DNA of 42,772 nucleotides from Clostridia bacterium (GCA_003551215.1 PUMD01000158.1:1-42772); one strand, 5' to 3'. Counted from the first letter of the stretch, positions 8,046 to 16,576 are shown. Notes: generated from the letters alone by a model not told the origin. Numbers and translations are program-made.

Positions 8046-9196
8046 TGCACTCCCGTCAGATGACCATTTCTGATCTTGTGCGCGATGGTGTGGTTACTGT
8101 CAGGGCACGGCCGGACATCCGCCGTATATGCCTGGAGCTGTCAACCGCCTGCAACCTCAACTGCGCCATGTGCATACGCAGTCACTGGCTGCCCCCGGTG
8201 GACCGGGGGCACATGTCCGAGGAAGTGTTTTCTGCCGTCGCCGGCAGTATCGACCGGCTCCCTTCTTTGCAGGAGGTTCATCTCGGAGGGTTCGGCGAAC
8301 CCCTTTTGCATCCTCGCGCTCTTGATTTCATCGACCGCCTCCGCTGCAAGGGGGTTGAGGTGAGTCTCAGTACCAATGGCACCCAGATAGATGAGCCAAC
8401 GGCTCGCGCCCTGGTGAAGCTGGGAGTGCTGCGCGTCGTAGTCTCTGTGGACAGCGCCAAGCCCGAGGAGTTTTCCCAGATTCGCGGTCAGACTGGAAAA
8501 CTACCCCGGGTTCTGCAGGGGCTTTTTCGCATCAGGGACGCCAAGCGCGCCCAACGGGCAGGCCGACCGCGCCTCGGAATACAGACGGTTCTTTCCCGGG
8601 CCAATGCGTCAGCAAAGGGTGCGCTGGTGCAAGCAGCGCGCCGGGTTGGAGCTTCTTCACTGCTGGTCAGTCACATGCTGCCTTATACTTGCGACATGAA
8701 GGACCAGATTCTTTACACTGGACCAAGGCACACCGGGTGTCAGTTTTCTTCTGCTTCGCTGTTTGGCGGCAGCGGGTGGCCTGACGAGGGCGGGGACTGG
8801 TTGGGATGGGGTATAGTGGACCTTCCACGTGACCGGTGGCGCACTGACCGCAGCTGCCCCTTTGTCGGGGGGAAGTGGGCAGCCATTTCGGCAGAGGGCG
8901 AAGTGAGCCCGTGTTACGCGCTGATGTATACGCACAGTGAGTACATCTTTGGCCGCCACAAGAGAGTCGAGCGGCTGTCCTTTGGCAACGTCCTTCAGGA
9001 CCCACTTGATTCAATCTGGACTTCGGAGGAGTTTGTGAAGTTCCGCACCCGGGTCGAGCTGTTTGATTTTCCTGCCTGCGTCGACTGCGAGCTGTGCGAC
9101 AGCTGCGATTTTGCCGCTTTTAATCAGAACTGCTGGGGAGATGAAGTGTCGTGTGGGGATTGTCTGTGGGCTCAGGGGATTATAAGGTGTCCCTAG
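8045..9196 (+). CDS. radical SAM/SPASM protein, likely tungsten oxidoreductase maturase
   Basis: 383 residues. The radical SAM cluster motif CX3CX2C is C36-C40-C43 (CNLNCAMC), and the HLGGFGEPLLHP segment is the SAM-binding GGE-like strand. The C-terminal third has a cysteine-rich SPASM-type domain starting near SCPFVGGKWAAIS and ending with CVDCELCDSCDF, NCWGDEVSCGDCLW and a final cysteine. This domain normally binds one or two extra [4Fe-4S] clusters and is common in enzymes that modify peptides or proteins. The family found beside AOR genes is annotated as tungsten cofactor oxidoreductase radical SAM maturase; that role is inferred from position here. Overlaps the MoaD-like stop codon by one base. 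Confidence 0.9.
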   Translation: MHSRQMTISDLVRDGVVTVRARPDIRRICLELSTACNLNCAMCIRSHWLPPVDRGHMSEEVFSAVAGSIDRLPSLQEVHLGGFGEPLLHPRALDFIDRLRCKGVEVSLSTNGTQIDEPTARALVKLGVLRVVVSVDSAKPEEFSQIRGQTGKLPRVLQGLFRIRDAKRAQRAGRPRLGIQTVLSRANASAKGALVQAARRVGASSLLVSHMLPYTCDMKDQILYTGPRHTGCQFSSASLFGGSGWPDEGGDWLGWGIVDLPRDRWRTDRSCPFVGGKWAAISAEGEVSPCYALMYTHSEYIFGRHKRVERLSFGNVLQDPLDSIWTSEEFVKFRTRVELFDFPACVDCELCDSCDFAAFNQNCWGDEVSCGDCLWAQGIIRCP

Positions 9197-9215
9197 TGGA
9201 AAGGGGTATGCGAAC

Positions 9216-10061
9216 TTGCTCGAAAAACAGATAGAGAAACGAGCCCGTGGTTACCTCCGCCCCGACGGGGAGGAAATCTCGGTGATAGACCTGGGAAGTG
9301 TCGCACAAATCGCCTCTGATTCTGAGACCTCGCCCCGCCGCGTCGAAATAGAGGCGCTGCGGATCGGGGTAGTTCCCCTGAAATACGAACGCAACCTGGG
9401 CACCCTGGGTGCTGATGGTCAGCTGAGACTGCTGCAGTCGAGGGTGGGCGTTGTCGGGCTGGGTGGATTGGGGGGCTTTACCTGCGAGCTTTTAGCACGG
9501 GTGGGTGTGGGAAAACTCACTTTGATCGATGATGATGTCTACGATGAGTCAAATCTCAATCGCCAGCTGCACAGCGGTAGCGGGATAATCGGAAGACACA
9601 AGACGGAAGCCAGCGCAGAGCGCGTCGGCCAAATCAACCCGTCGGTTGCGTGCGAGGTGCACAATGAGCGTCTGGATGATACCAATGCCCAACGGCTGCT
9701 GACGGGTTGCGACCTGGTGGTCGACTGTCTGGACAGTCTTGACGCGCGGTTTCAGCTGCAGGATGCCTGTGCGCAGCTGGGAGTTCCAATGGTTCACGGA
9801 GCGATAGCCGGCATGATGGGCCAGGTTATGGTCATCTACCCGGGGCAGGAGGGTCTTGGGGCTCTTTATGGCTCTGCCCAGCAGGCTCCCGAGCATGGGG
9901 TTGAGTTGAGTCTTGGCAATCTGGGTGCGACTGCAGCGGCGGTCTCTGCTTTCCAGGTGCAGCAAGCAGTCAAAGTGCTGGCGGAGATATCCAGACCGGA
10001 TGGCGACATGTTGTTGATAGACATGGCCGTGGGTTCCTGCGAGCGGATATCGCTGAGTTGA
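9216..10061 (+). CDS. ThiF/MoeB/HesA family E1-like adenylyltransferase
   Basis: 281 residues. After an N-terminal extension of about 60 residues comes the E1 core: YERNLGTLG, the nucleotide loop VVGLGGLGG, LTLIDDDVYDESNLNRQ with the catalytic Asp and Arg, and VVDCLDSLDARF. E1-like enzymes adenylate the C-terminal glycine of MoaD or ThiS. The CXXC pairs for structural zinc seen in E. coli MoeB are absent. Start is TTG 9216, nine bases after AAAGGGG; the nearby ATG at 9208 is in a frame that stops at once. It lies 19 bases after the radical SAM gene and is the natural partner of the MoaD-like protein at 7800. Confidence 0.9.
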   Translation: MLEKQIEKRARGYLRPDGEEISVIDLGSVAQIASDSETSPRRVEIEALRIGVVPLKYERNLGTLGADGQLRLLQSRVGVVGLGGLGGFTCELLARVGVGKLTLIDDDVYDESNLNRQLHSGSGIIGRHKTEASAERVGQINPSVACEVHNERLDDTNAQRLLTGCDLVVDCLDSLDARFQLQDACAQLGVPMVHGAIAGMMGQVMVIYPGQEGLGALYGSAQQAPEHGVELSLGNLGATAAAVSAFQVQQAVKVLAEISRPDGDMLLIDMAVGSCERISLS

Positions 10062-10098
10062 TCGCTTAGGCCTTTCACCTCTCCCCGCCGTCGATGAC

Positions 10099-10128
10099 TT
10101 GCCTGCTTGTGAATTCGTGAGATAAAAT
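10099..10128 (+). promoter_or_regulatory. weak candidate promoter before the atp genes
   Basis: TTGCCT (10099-10104), an 18-base spacer and TAAAAT (10123-10128). The predicted transcription start would fall at about 10135, inside the GGAGG at 10134-10138 that should serve the first gene, which argues against it. Kept at low confidence. Confidence 0.3.
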
Positions 10129-10146
10129 AGGCTGGAGGATGAAGGT

Positions 10147-10371
10147 GTGCCGGACCTGCGCCAGTTGCTCGCTTATCTGGCCCTGATCAGTCAACTGGGC
10201 CTTACCATGGTGGTGTGTATCTATCTGGGCTTCCGGCTGGGAGTCGGAGCGGATGGCTACTTTGGAACCAAGATGCTTTTCACAGCAGTCGGTTCGCTGC
10301 TTGGCACTGCAACGGGCTTTGTGGCTATCTATCGGTTAGTTTTGCGGGCCATGCGGGACACAGAAGAGTGA
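10147..10371 (+). CDS. AtpZ/AtpI-like small membrane protein of the ATP synthase operon
   Basis: 74 residues with two predicted membrane helices, about residues 8-29 (LAYLALISQLGLTMVVCIYL) and 44-66. A FRLGVGADGYFGT loop lies between them, as in the AtpZ proteins that precede atpI in many Bacillota atp operons. AtpZ/AtpI proteins aid c-ring assembly and magnesium or calcium handling in some species. GTG at 10147 follows GGAGG at 10134-10138; an ATG at 10140 is in another frame. Its stop lies close to or overlaps the beginning of the next coding frame, so translational coupling is likely. Confidence 0.75.
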   Translation: MPDLRQLLAYLALISQLGLTMVVCIYLGFRLGVGADGYFGTKMLFTAVGSLLGTATGFVAIYRLVLRAMRDTEE

Positions 10372-10415
10372 ATGTGTTTTCGAAATTGTCTCAGCGGTGG
10401 ACGGGGTTAGATGAG

Positions 10416-10856
10416 ATGGATGAGTACAGCAGGTTTGTGAGGACAGTAACGCTTAAGACGGTGCTGGGGGCCGTGATCGGCCTGCCGGTTTTTCTGCTGG
10501 CTGGCTGGTTTAGTTTGATACCCTGGTATGTCGTCGGGGTGCTGCTTGGCCTGTTCAACTTCCGCGCCCACGCTCGGTCTATCCAGATTGCAGTGCGGAA
10601 GGTCGCTTCAGCATCCGGCGAACACCGGGAATCGGAGGCCAAAGGAGCTGGGTCCTGGAAAGCCGCCCTGATGTTTACGGGACGTTTTGCTGTGGTGGTC
10701 CTGGTGCTCTGTCTGATACAGCTGCAGGTAGGATTGGCCGTCGTTCCCGCGGTTGCAGGTTTCGTCCTCAGTTATCCGGTGCTTTTTGTCACCAGCTTCA
10801 GCGAGTCGAGGACGCGGAGTACAGCTGAGGGGGCGGATGTTTCCGCAACAAAGTAA
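10416..10856 (+). CDS. atpI: ATP synthase subunit I (AtpI)
   Basis: About 146 residues with four predicted membrane segments, including TLKTVLGAVIGLPVFLLAGWF, WYVVGVLLGLFNF and two C-terminal ones (FAVVVLVLCLIQL and LAVVPAVAGFVLSYPVLFV), ending in a charged tail. This matches the poorly conserved ATP synthase I family, which assists assembly of the c-ring. The start is uncertain: ATG 10416 has ACGGGG nine bases upstream, while in-frame GTGs at 10368 and 10374 overlap or abut the stop of the preceding gene and would add 14-16 residues. The gene sits directly before atpB, its usual place. Confidence 0.75.
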   Translation: MDEYSRFVRTVTLKTVLGAVIGLPVFLLAGWFSLIPWYVVGVLLGLFNFRAHARSIQIAVRKVASASGEHRESEAKGAGSWKAALMFTGRFAVVVLVLCLIQLQVGLAVVPAVAGFVLSYPVLFVTSFSESRTRSTAEGADVSATK

Positions 10857-10892
10857 GGCAAGGACAAAGGCAATCGATCGCGAGGGATGTAA

Positions 10893-11549
10893 ATGGAGAG
10901 ATTCTTGGAAGCTCCGCTGGTGGTTTTTCGATTTTGGGACATTTATGTCACGGAAACCGTGGTAATCAGCTGGGCAATAATGGGGTTTTTGCTGGTGACA
11001 GGTTATGTCGTCACACGCGGACTTCAGTTGAGGCCCCGGGGCCTGCAGACGGCACTGGAGATGTTTGTTGAAGGGTTCAAGTCATTGATATCTCTCACAA
11101 TGGGCCCAAACCGGCTGGGATTTCTCAGCTACATGGGGGCGCTCACCCTGTATATTTTGCTGGCCAATCTAACCGGGTTGCTCGGGGTGCGTCCACCGAC
11201 AGCGGACCTCAACATAACTATGGGTCTGGCTCTATTGACATTTCTTATGAGCCAGTATTACGGGGCGAGGGCGCACGGCATCGGAGGCTACATAAAGACG
11301 TTCGGGGAACCTTTTGTACTGATGTTTCCGATGAACATCGTGGGAGAGCTGGCCAGGCCTTTATCTCTGGGCATGCGTTTATTCGGTAACATACTGGGCG
11401 GCAGCATTATCATGGCCATGATCTACGATACCTTTCCCGCGATAATTCCGATACCCTTCCACGTATACTTCGACGTTTTTGTCGGTGCCCTGCAGACATT
11501 TATATTTCTGATGCTGACCATGGTTTTCGTTCGTCTGGCTGCAGAATGA
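10893..11549 (+). CDS. atpB: F-type ATP synthase subunit a
   Basis: 218-residue membrane protein, the stator subunit that forms the ion half-channels next to the c-ring. Five to six hydrophobic helices are visible. The essential helix is ELARPLSLGMRLFGN with the conserved arginine (R of MRLFGN), and the last helix contains GALQTFIFLMLTMVF. Length is at the short end for the family. ATG at 10893 lies 36 bases after atpI with GAGGG upstream. Together with the c subunit's sodium-type site this subunit probably carries Na+, but its own sequence does not settle that. Confidence 0.95.
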   Translation: MERFLEAPLVVFRFWDIYVTETVVISWAIMGFLLVTGYVVTRGLQLRPRGLQTALEMFVEGFKSLISLTMGPNRLGFLSYMGALTLYILLANLTGLLGVRPPTADLNITMGLALLTFLMSQYYGARAHGIGGYIKTFGEPFVLMFPMNIVGELARPLSLGMRLFGNILGGSIIMAMIYDTFPAIIPIPFHVYFDVFVGALQTFIFLMLTMVFVRLAAE

Positions 11550-11834
<285 letters not shown>

Positions 11835-11872
11835 TCACCGGCAGAAAGCCAGCGTGAGGGAGCGGTTGCAGA

Positions 11873-12355
11873 TTGACTGAGATAACGTGGTCTTTGGTCA
11901 TACACATAATAAGCTTTTTGCTGTTTTTCCTCCTGTTTCGCAAGGTTTTCTTTCAACCGCTGCTGGAGGTTCTGCAACGGCGCGAGGAAGAAGTCGTTGC
12001 TCTTTTGGAGGAAGCCGAGGAATTTCGAGAGGAAGCCGTAGAACTGCAGAACCGCTGCGAATCCGAGCTGCGTCAGGCCCGGGAGAAGACCGCACAGATG
12101 CTCGCGCAGGAAGAAGCCAAAGCGGAGGAACGCTACCGCGAGATCGTTGCGCAGGCCCGGAAACAAAGTGAGCAGACTCTGGCTGAGGCGAAGGAGAAGA
12201 TTCAGGAGGAAAAAAGGCAGGCCCTGCAGGAGTTTGAAGGGGAAGCCGCCCAGCTGGCTCGGATGATGACGGAGAAAGTCTTGCAGAGAAATCTCGATTC
12301 TGAGGAACAACTCGTACTGGAGGAGATGGTCAGAGAATCAGTATCCGATAGTTGA
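11873..12355 (+). CDS. atpF: F-type ATP synthase subunit b
   Basis: 160 residues: an N-terminal membrane helix (LVIHIISFLLFFLLFRKVFF, about 8-27) followed by a long, highly charged coiled coil (about 30-140), the peripheral stalk that holds F1 to Fo. Length is standard. Start is TTG 11873 with GAGGGAG about ten bases upstream. In typical operons atpH (delta) follows at once; here a strong hairpin and unrelated genes follow, so the F1 genes must be elsewhere or the cluster is incomplete. Confidence 0.93.
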   Translation: MTEITWSLVIHIISFLLFFLLFRKVFFQPLLEVLQRREEEVVALLEEAEEFREEAVELQNRCESELRQAREKTAQMLAQEEAKAEERYREIVAQARKQSEQTLAEAKEKIQEEKRQALQEFEGEAAQLARMMTEKVLQRNLDSEEQLVLEEMVRESVSDS

Positions 12356-12372
12356 CTAATGAACGCACGGCG

Positions 12373-12400
12373 GCGGGGGATTCCGCGAGGAATCCCCCGC
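12373..12400 (+). terminator. strong hairpin after atpF
   Basis: Perfect 12-bp inverted repeat GCGGGGGATTCC / GGAATCCCCCGC around a GCGA tetraloop, 18 bases after the atpF stop. No T-run follows, so it may be a terminator of poor class or an RNA-stabilising 3' hairpin. The remaining gap to 12495 shows no gene. Confidence 0.65.
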
Positions 12401-12495
12401 AAGCGTCAGTGGTTTCAATACACGGGGGGTGTTAACCGGGACAGGTGAAAGGGGAAGCAGAGCAATTTGCCACAGTTCGAAATGGAGGAGAAACT

Positions 12496-13023
12496 ATGCG
12501 TTCCAGCTCGGAACGAATGAGCATTTTTATCGATGGTGCCAATATGACCTACGCGCAGAAGAAGCTGGGATGGCAAATTGATTTCAAAAAAACTGTTGAA
12601 TACTTTACTCAGGGCAAAAATCTGGTAAATGCTTTTTATTACGCGCGTGACCCGCAGGATGAAGATGAGAAGAGGTTTTACGGATTTCTGACCTGGACGG
12701 GTTACACCGTCAGGACAAAGCCGGTGAAGTCGTGGTCAGATCCGTCCAGCGACGAGGTCAGCTACAAATGCAATTTGGATATAGAAATGGTAGTGGATAT
12801 GTTCAACACTGCTTCCCTTTACGATGTGGCGGTCATCTTTACCGGTGATGGAGATTTCGGCAGGGCCGCCGAGCTGCTCAGATCCAAAGGAAAAAGGATT
12901 ATTGCCTGCTCCACTCAGGATATGATTTCCTACGAGCTGGCCAACGCAGTAGATCAGTACATTGACCTGCATGAGCTCAGGGGTCATATTGAAAGAAAAT
13001 CGCGTGAGATGATCAGCGACTGA
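12496..13023 (+). CDS. NYN domain protein (LabA/DUF88, PIN-like ribonuclease fold)
   Basis: 175 residues, essentially one NYN domain. Acidic residues expected for metal binding are seen in SIFIDGANMTY, CNLDIEMVVDM and VAVIFTGDGDF, with a final ELANAVDQYIDLHEL. LabA-like NYN proteins are predicted or shown to act on RNA; the target is unknown. The start ATG 12496 follows GGAGGAG by six bases, while the frame stays open to 12445 without a good start. It stands alone between the atp cluster and a convergent LysM gene. Confidence 0.85.
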   Translation: MRSSSERMSIFIDGANMTYAQKKLGWQIDFKKTVEYFTQGKNLVNAFYYARDPQDEDEKRFYGFLTWTGYTVRTKPVKSWSDPSSDEVSYKCNLDIEMVVDMFNTASLYDVAVIFTGDGDFGRAAELLRSKGKRIIACSTQDMISYELANAVDQYIDLHELRGHIERKSREMISD

Positions 13024-13058
13024 CTGAGTTGCAGCGAGCGGAAAATGCCCGTGTTGTT

Positions 13059-13082
13059 GGGCGGGGTCTTGCGGCCCCGCCC
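13059..13082. terminator. bidirectional hairpin between convergent genes
   Basis: GGGCGGGG (13059-13066) pairs with CCCCGCCC (13075-13082) around an eight-base loop. It sits between the stop codons of the NYN gene and the convergent LysM gene, so it can end transcripts from both sides. No long T-run on either strand. Confidence 0.65.
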
Positions 13083-13091
13083 GTTGTGTGG

Positions 13092-14276
13092 CTAACGGTG
13101 TCCCGCAGCGCGTAGGACATTGAACTGATGGTCGGCATGCAGAGAGTTGGTCCTGTGGGTCCTGCTTTGGTAAAAGTACAGGCAGAAATGACCTGCGAAA
13201 TTGTTATGATAGATCGTCTGTACATCGTGGGGCATGCTGTTCATCGAGGCGGCGAATTTCTGCCCCCGTACGGTCAGAAAGATCGGCCGCGGATGCCAGC
13301 TCCACCGACCGCCGAACACTGCGCGCATGACTTCGGTATCGCGGGCGGTGGCGGGTTCGGAATCGGCGTGGTTGGAGCCCCCCAACCGCACCACTTCGAA
13401 GCTGCGGCCGGTGTAGAAGTCGGTGACGGTAGCCTGTGTTCCTGGGGGGTAATACCACCGCGCCCATTCCCACTCCAGAAGCCGACCGTATCCGTCCACC
13501 TGCTCACCCTGCGGCGGCGAGACCTCAGCCGGTAAGCTGCTGCCGGCGGGAATATACAGGGGTTGCCCGGGCATCAGCCGGCTGCTTACCAGTCCATTTG
13601 TCTCCTTTATGGCCCAGACGGTAGTTGCGTACTGCGCAGATAGATGATTCAGGGTATCGCCAGGTCTGACCCGATAAAGGGTAACTCCCGGAGGTGCCTG
13701 ATTCTCCGCTCGGGGGATTCTCAGGGCCTGCCCTATGCGAATCTCATCGGTAGACAGCCAGTTGAGCTTTACGACGGCCTCTGCCGGCACCTGATATTGA
13801 CGCGACAGGCCAAACAGTGATTCTCCCCGTTGAACCCTATGGAGTGTCTCGTCTGATTCCGCCAGCGGTATCCGGAGCATCTGACCCGGGTGGATTTCGT
13901 GGCTTGTAAGGTGACTGGCTTTTGCGATTGAATCGACGCTTCTACCGAGTCTTCGTGATATTAGATACAGTGAATCTCCCGGCTGAACCCGGTAAGGAAA
14001 GGTGTTGTCCGAAACAGATGCAGTCACATACAGCCTTTGGCCGACTTGCAGGACTGAAGGGTGTCCGTTTTCCTCTGCCAGCCTGCTGGGTGAAACAGCC
14101 AGGCGCTGGCTGATTGTCCATAAAGTATCATCTGTTCGAACACGGTATGTTATGGTCGCCTGGCCCGACGTGAAGCCGGCGGCGGCTGGACTGACCCAGA
14201 CAGCACCCAGCAACAAAAAAGACAAAACTGCTATCAGGACAACCCCGCGCGCGGGCGACCGCTGAAACTGGTTCAT
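13092..14276 (-). CDS. secreted protein with four LysM domains and a C-terminal domain typical of clostridial wall proteins
   Basis: 394 residues. A signal peptide (basic start, LIAVLSFLLLGAVWV, likely cut near PAAAG, residue 34) precedes four LysM repeats at about 42-86, 94-137, 145-188 and 200-243. Each begins YRV/HRV with a GD or GE-S/T-L motif and ends in GQ.L.IP. These bind peptidoglycan. The C-terminal part (about 265-394) contains TDFYTGRSFEVVRLGG, DTEVMRAVFGGRWSW, AASMNSMPHD and NNFAGHFCLYFYQSRTH, a conserved but functionally uncharacterised module seen in clostridial wall and spore proteins as I recall it. ATG at 14276 has GGGAGGG upstream. Its promoter region is shared with the phosphate acyltransferase gene. 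Confidence 0.88.
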   Translation of the reverse strand: MNQFQRSPARGVVLIAVLSFLLLGAVWVSPAAAGFTSGQATITYRVRTDDTLWTISQRLAVSPSRLAEENGHPSVLQVGQRLYVTASVSDNTFPYRVQPGDSLYLISRRLGRSVDSIAKASHLTSHEIHPGQMLRIPLAESDETLHRVQRGESLFGLSRQYQVPAEAVVKLNWLSTDEIRIGQALRIPRAENQAPPGVTLYRVRPGDTLNHLSAQYATTVWAIKETNGLVSSRLMPGQPLYIPAGSSLPAEVSPPQGEQVDGYGRLLEWEWARWYYPPGTQATVTDFYTGRSFEVVRLGGSNHADSEPATARDTEVMRAVFGGRWSWHPRPIFLTVRGQKFAASMNSMPHDVQTIYHNNFAGHFCLYFYQSRTHRTNSLHADHQFNVLRAAGHR

Positions 14277-14309
14277 GCAATCCCTCCCATGTCTGGCTTA
14301 AAATAGGAC

Positions 14310-14400
14310 TTACCACAAAGTAATAACATAATAGTAGGTCTTCTTTGTCTCAGCAGGTGTTCCTTGTGGTAATATGTGCCGTAGAGGCCGCTTGTGGTAA
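14310..14400. promoter_or_regulatory. three copies of TTGTGGTAA between divergent genes, candidate operator
   Basis: TTGTGGTAA occurs at 14364-14372 and 14392-14400 (both preceded by C, 28 bases apart), and inverted as TTACCACAA at 14310-14318. All three lie in the 219-base gap between the LysM gene (minus) and the acyltransferase gene (plus). The arrangement resembles sites for a regulator controlling one or both genes; the regulator is unknown. Confidence 0.45.
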
Positions 14401-14495
14401 CCGCAGTACATGCCATTGCTACATCGGTGGAGGATTGCGCTATTCATCGGAGAATCTCAACATATTGAGTGTCAGACAAGAGAAAGGAGTGCAAC

Positions 14496-15416
14496 ATGCA
14501 GCTGAGCGATTTTGATTTTCATCACCTTGAGCCTTATATAAGCCGGGCGCGGCAGGCTGAGCCTGCCCGTGTTGCCGTGGCAGGTGGGGCCGATGAGAAA
14601 ATTCTTCAGACCGTCTGTGTAGCAATGCGCGAAGGAGTGGCCCAGGTTATGCTCTTTGGGGATTCAGACCGAATACGAATGGGCCTTGAAGGAATGGATG
14701 CCCCCGATGATCAATACCAGATCCTCCATTGCGATACTCGGGCCGGGGCCGCCCGGCAGGCGGCCCGTTCATGCGGCAGCGGAGAAGCCGACATCCTGAT
14801 GAAAGGATTTGTCTCAACCGGAGAGTTTCTGCGGGCGGTGCTCAACGAAGAAACTGGACTGCGTTCAGGACGTATCTTGAGTCACATGGGGCTTTTTGAT
14901 CTGCCGCTTTATTCCCGGATGATAGGGATGACCGATGGAGGCATCAACATCGATCCAGATTTCGAAACCCGCGTTGAGATCGTTCGTAACGCGGCTGAGC
15001 TGGGCAGGTCGGTGTGGCAGCGCCCGCCCCGGATTGCCCTGGTGGCTGCCGTTGAAAACGTGCAGCAGAACATGCCGGTGACGCTTCAATGGGCGGCGAT
15101 AAGTAAGATGGCGCAGCGTGGCGAGTTCGGAGAGGCTGTCGTCGACGGTCCTTTGGGACTGGACAATGCCCTGGTTCCGGAGGCGGCAGAGCAAAAGGGC
15201 ATAGATACCCCGGTGGAGGGGAAGGCTGACATAGTTGTGGTGCCGGATATACAGGCCGGTAACCTCATGGGTAAGGCAATGACTTATCTTGCCGGTGCAC
15301 CGATGGCCGGATTGGTAGTTGGAGCCCGGGCTCCAGTTGTGCTGAACTCACGGGTAGATTCTCCGGCGGCTCGCCTGGCCTCGCTGCTGGTGGCTCTGGC
15401 CATTGCTTGTAGATAA
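14496..15416 (+). CDS. phosphate acetyl/butyryltransferase family protein
   Basis: 306 residues of the Ptb/Pta acyltransferase fold, which moves an acyl group between CoA and phosphate. Seen are ARVAVAGGADEKILQTV, GEADILMKGFVSTGEFLRAVL, SHMGLFDLP, MTDGGINIDPDFETRVEIV and the C-terminal DIVVVPDIQAGNLMGKAMTYL, all typical of phosphate butyryltransferase-like proteins. ATG 14496 follows AAAGGAG by six bases. No butyrate or acetate kinase lies next to it, so the acyl group (butyryl, branched or acetyl) cannot be assigned. A role in acid formation with ATP yield is the family norm. Confidence 0.88.
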   Translation: MQLSDFDFHHLEPYISRARQAEPARVAVAGGADEKILQTVCVAMREGVAQVMLFGDSDRIRMGLEGMDAPDDQYQILHCDTRAGAARQAARSCGSGEADILMKGFVSTGEFLRAVLNEETGLRSGRILSHMGLFDLPLYSRMIGMTDGGINIDPDFETRVEIVRNAAELGRSVWQRPPRIALVAAVENVQQNMPVTLQWAAISKMAQRGEFGEAVVDGPLGLDNALVPEAAEQKGIDTPVEGKADIVVVPDIQAGNLMGKAMTYLAGAPMAGLVVGARAPVVLNSRVDSPAARLASLLVALAIACR

Positions 15417-15469
15417 TGCTCTGCCCGTGAGCGTTGTGTCGATAGTTAGAGGAGGTGGGCAGCCGACGG

Positions 15470-16576
15470 ATGCGCGTTTCTGATGTTGTTGAGTTGATGA
15501 ATGAGATTGCTTCAGAGGAGCTGGCGGCCGACTGGGACAATGTGGGGCTGCAGGTGGGGGACCCCGAATCTTCAGTGAACCATATTGCGGTTACGTTGGA
15601 GCTTACTTGCGCGTCGCTTTCCGAGGCCTTGCGTCAGGGAGCGGATATGATAGTTGTTCATCATCCTGTGTTGTTTGAGGCAGCCGAGAGTCTGCGTGAA
15701 GACCGTCCCCAGGGTCGTCTGTTGAGCAGGCTGATGAAAAACGAGGTCGCGGTGTACGCTGCTCACACCAATCTCGACAGCGTTGACATGGGGCCAAGTG
15801 GTACACTTGCCCGGATGCTCAAGCTGCGGGATGTATCGCCGCTGGTTCCCGCCGGAGACATGTACAAACTTGCTGTTTTTGTTCCGGAGGATGATCTGCC
15901 CCAGCTACGTAGGGTGTTAGCAGATGCGGGGGCGGGTATGCAGGGGAATTACAGTCACTGTTCTTTTAAGACCAGCGGTGAGGGGACATTCTTGCCGAAT
16001 CCGGGCGCTAAGCCGGCGGTGGGCGAGGTCGGCAGCATCACGCGAGTTCGGGAAGCCAGGCTGGAGGCGCTCTGTCCGGGACACAGGATCGGCGAGGTAA
16101 TTGATGCAGTCCGGCAGAATCATCCCTATGAGGAGCCGGCTATCGATGTGTATCCGCTTTCTAACGAGGCGGCCGAATCTGGCATGGGAAGAGTGGGAAG
16201 TCTGCCAGAGGGCGTTTCAGCTGCCAGGGTTGCTGGGTGGGTAGCTGAGGTCTGTGGTCGGCGGGAAGTTCGTATGGCGGGACCACCGCACAGAAAGGTC
16301 AGGAGGCTGGCAGTATGCGGCGGTTCAGGAGGGGATCTGTATACTGCCGCCCTGGCTGAGGGCGCAGATATTTTTGTCACCGGTGACATAACTCACCACA
16401 ACTTATGTGAAATGCTGCAGCGGGAACTTATAGCCATTGACGCGGGACATCGCGCTACCGAGCAGCCCGCCATGCGGCGGCTTTCGGACCATCTGGACGA
16501 GCAATGCAGCGTCGATGTCTCCTTTGTGCATCTACCTTCTGAAATGTGGACTAAAATGGGCGCACGTCGAGATTAG
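15470..16576 (+). CDS. Nif3-like dinuclear metal center protein with PII-like insert
   Basis: 368 residues, the long form of the Nif3/YqfO family: an N-terminal half with MIVVHHPVLF and AAHTNLDS, a central inserted PII-like domain (about 135-235, YKLAVFVPEDDLPQLRRVL), and a C-terminal half with FVTGDITHHNLCEM and IDAGHRATE that completes the two-metal site. Biochemical role uncertain; often annotated as GTP cyclohydrolase 1 type 2 homolog, without proof. ATG 15470 matches the family start; GGAGG is 14 bases upstream, rather far. The stop codon TAG lies inside the -35 box of the rnpB promoter. Confidence 0.9.
   Translation: MRVSDVVELMNEIASEELAADWDNVGLQVGDPESSVNHIAVTLELTCASLSEALRQGADMIVVHHPVLFEAAESLREDRPQGRLLSRLMKNEVAVYAAHTNLDSVDMGPSGTLARMLKLRDVSPLVPAGDMYKLAVFVPEDDLPQLRRVLADAGAGMQGNYSHCSFKTSGEGTFLPNPGAKPAVGEVGSITRVREARLEALCPGHRIGEVIDAVRQNHPYEEPAIDVYPLSNEAAESGMGRVGSLPEGVSAARVAGWVAEVCGRREVRMAGPPHRKVRRLAVCGGSGGDLYTAALAEGADIFVTGDITHHNLCEMLQRELIAIDAGHRATEQPAMRRLSDHLDEQCSVDVSFVHLPSEMWTKMGARRD

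Noticed and set aside
10215-10415. Extending AtpI upstream to 10215
   Set aside because: That stretch lies inside the AtpZ-like gene in another frame and its translation is not membrane-like; later starts fit the family.
14310-14400. TTACCACAA/TTGTGGTAA copies as DnaA boxes or an origin
   Set aside because: They do not fit TTATNCACA, and no dnaA, dnaN or AT-rich unwinding region is present.
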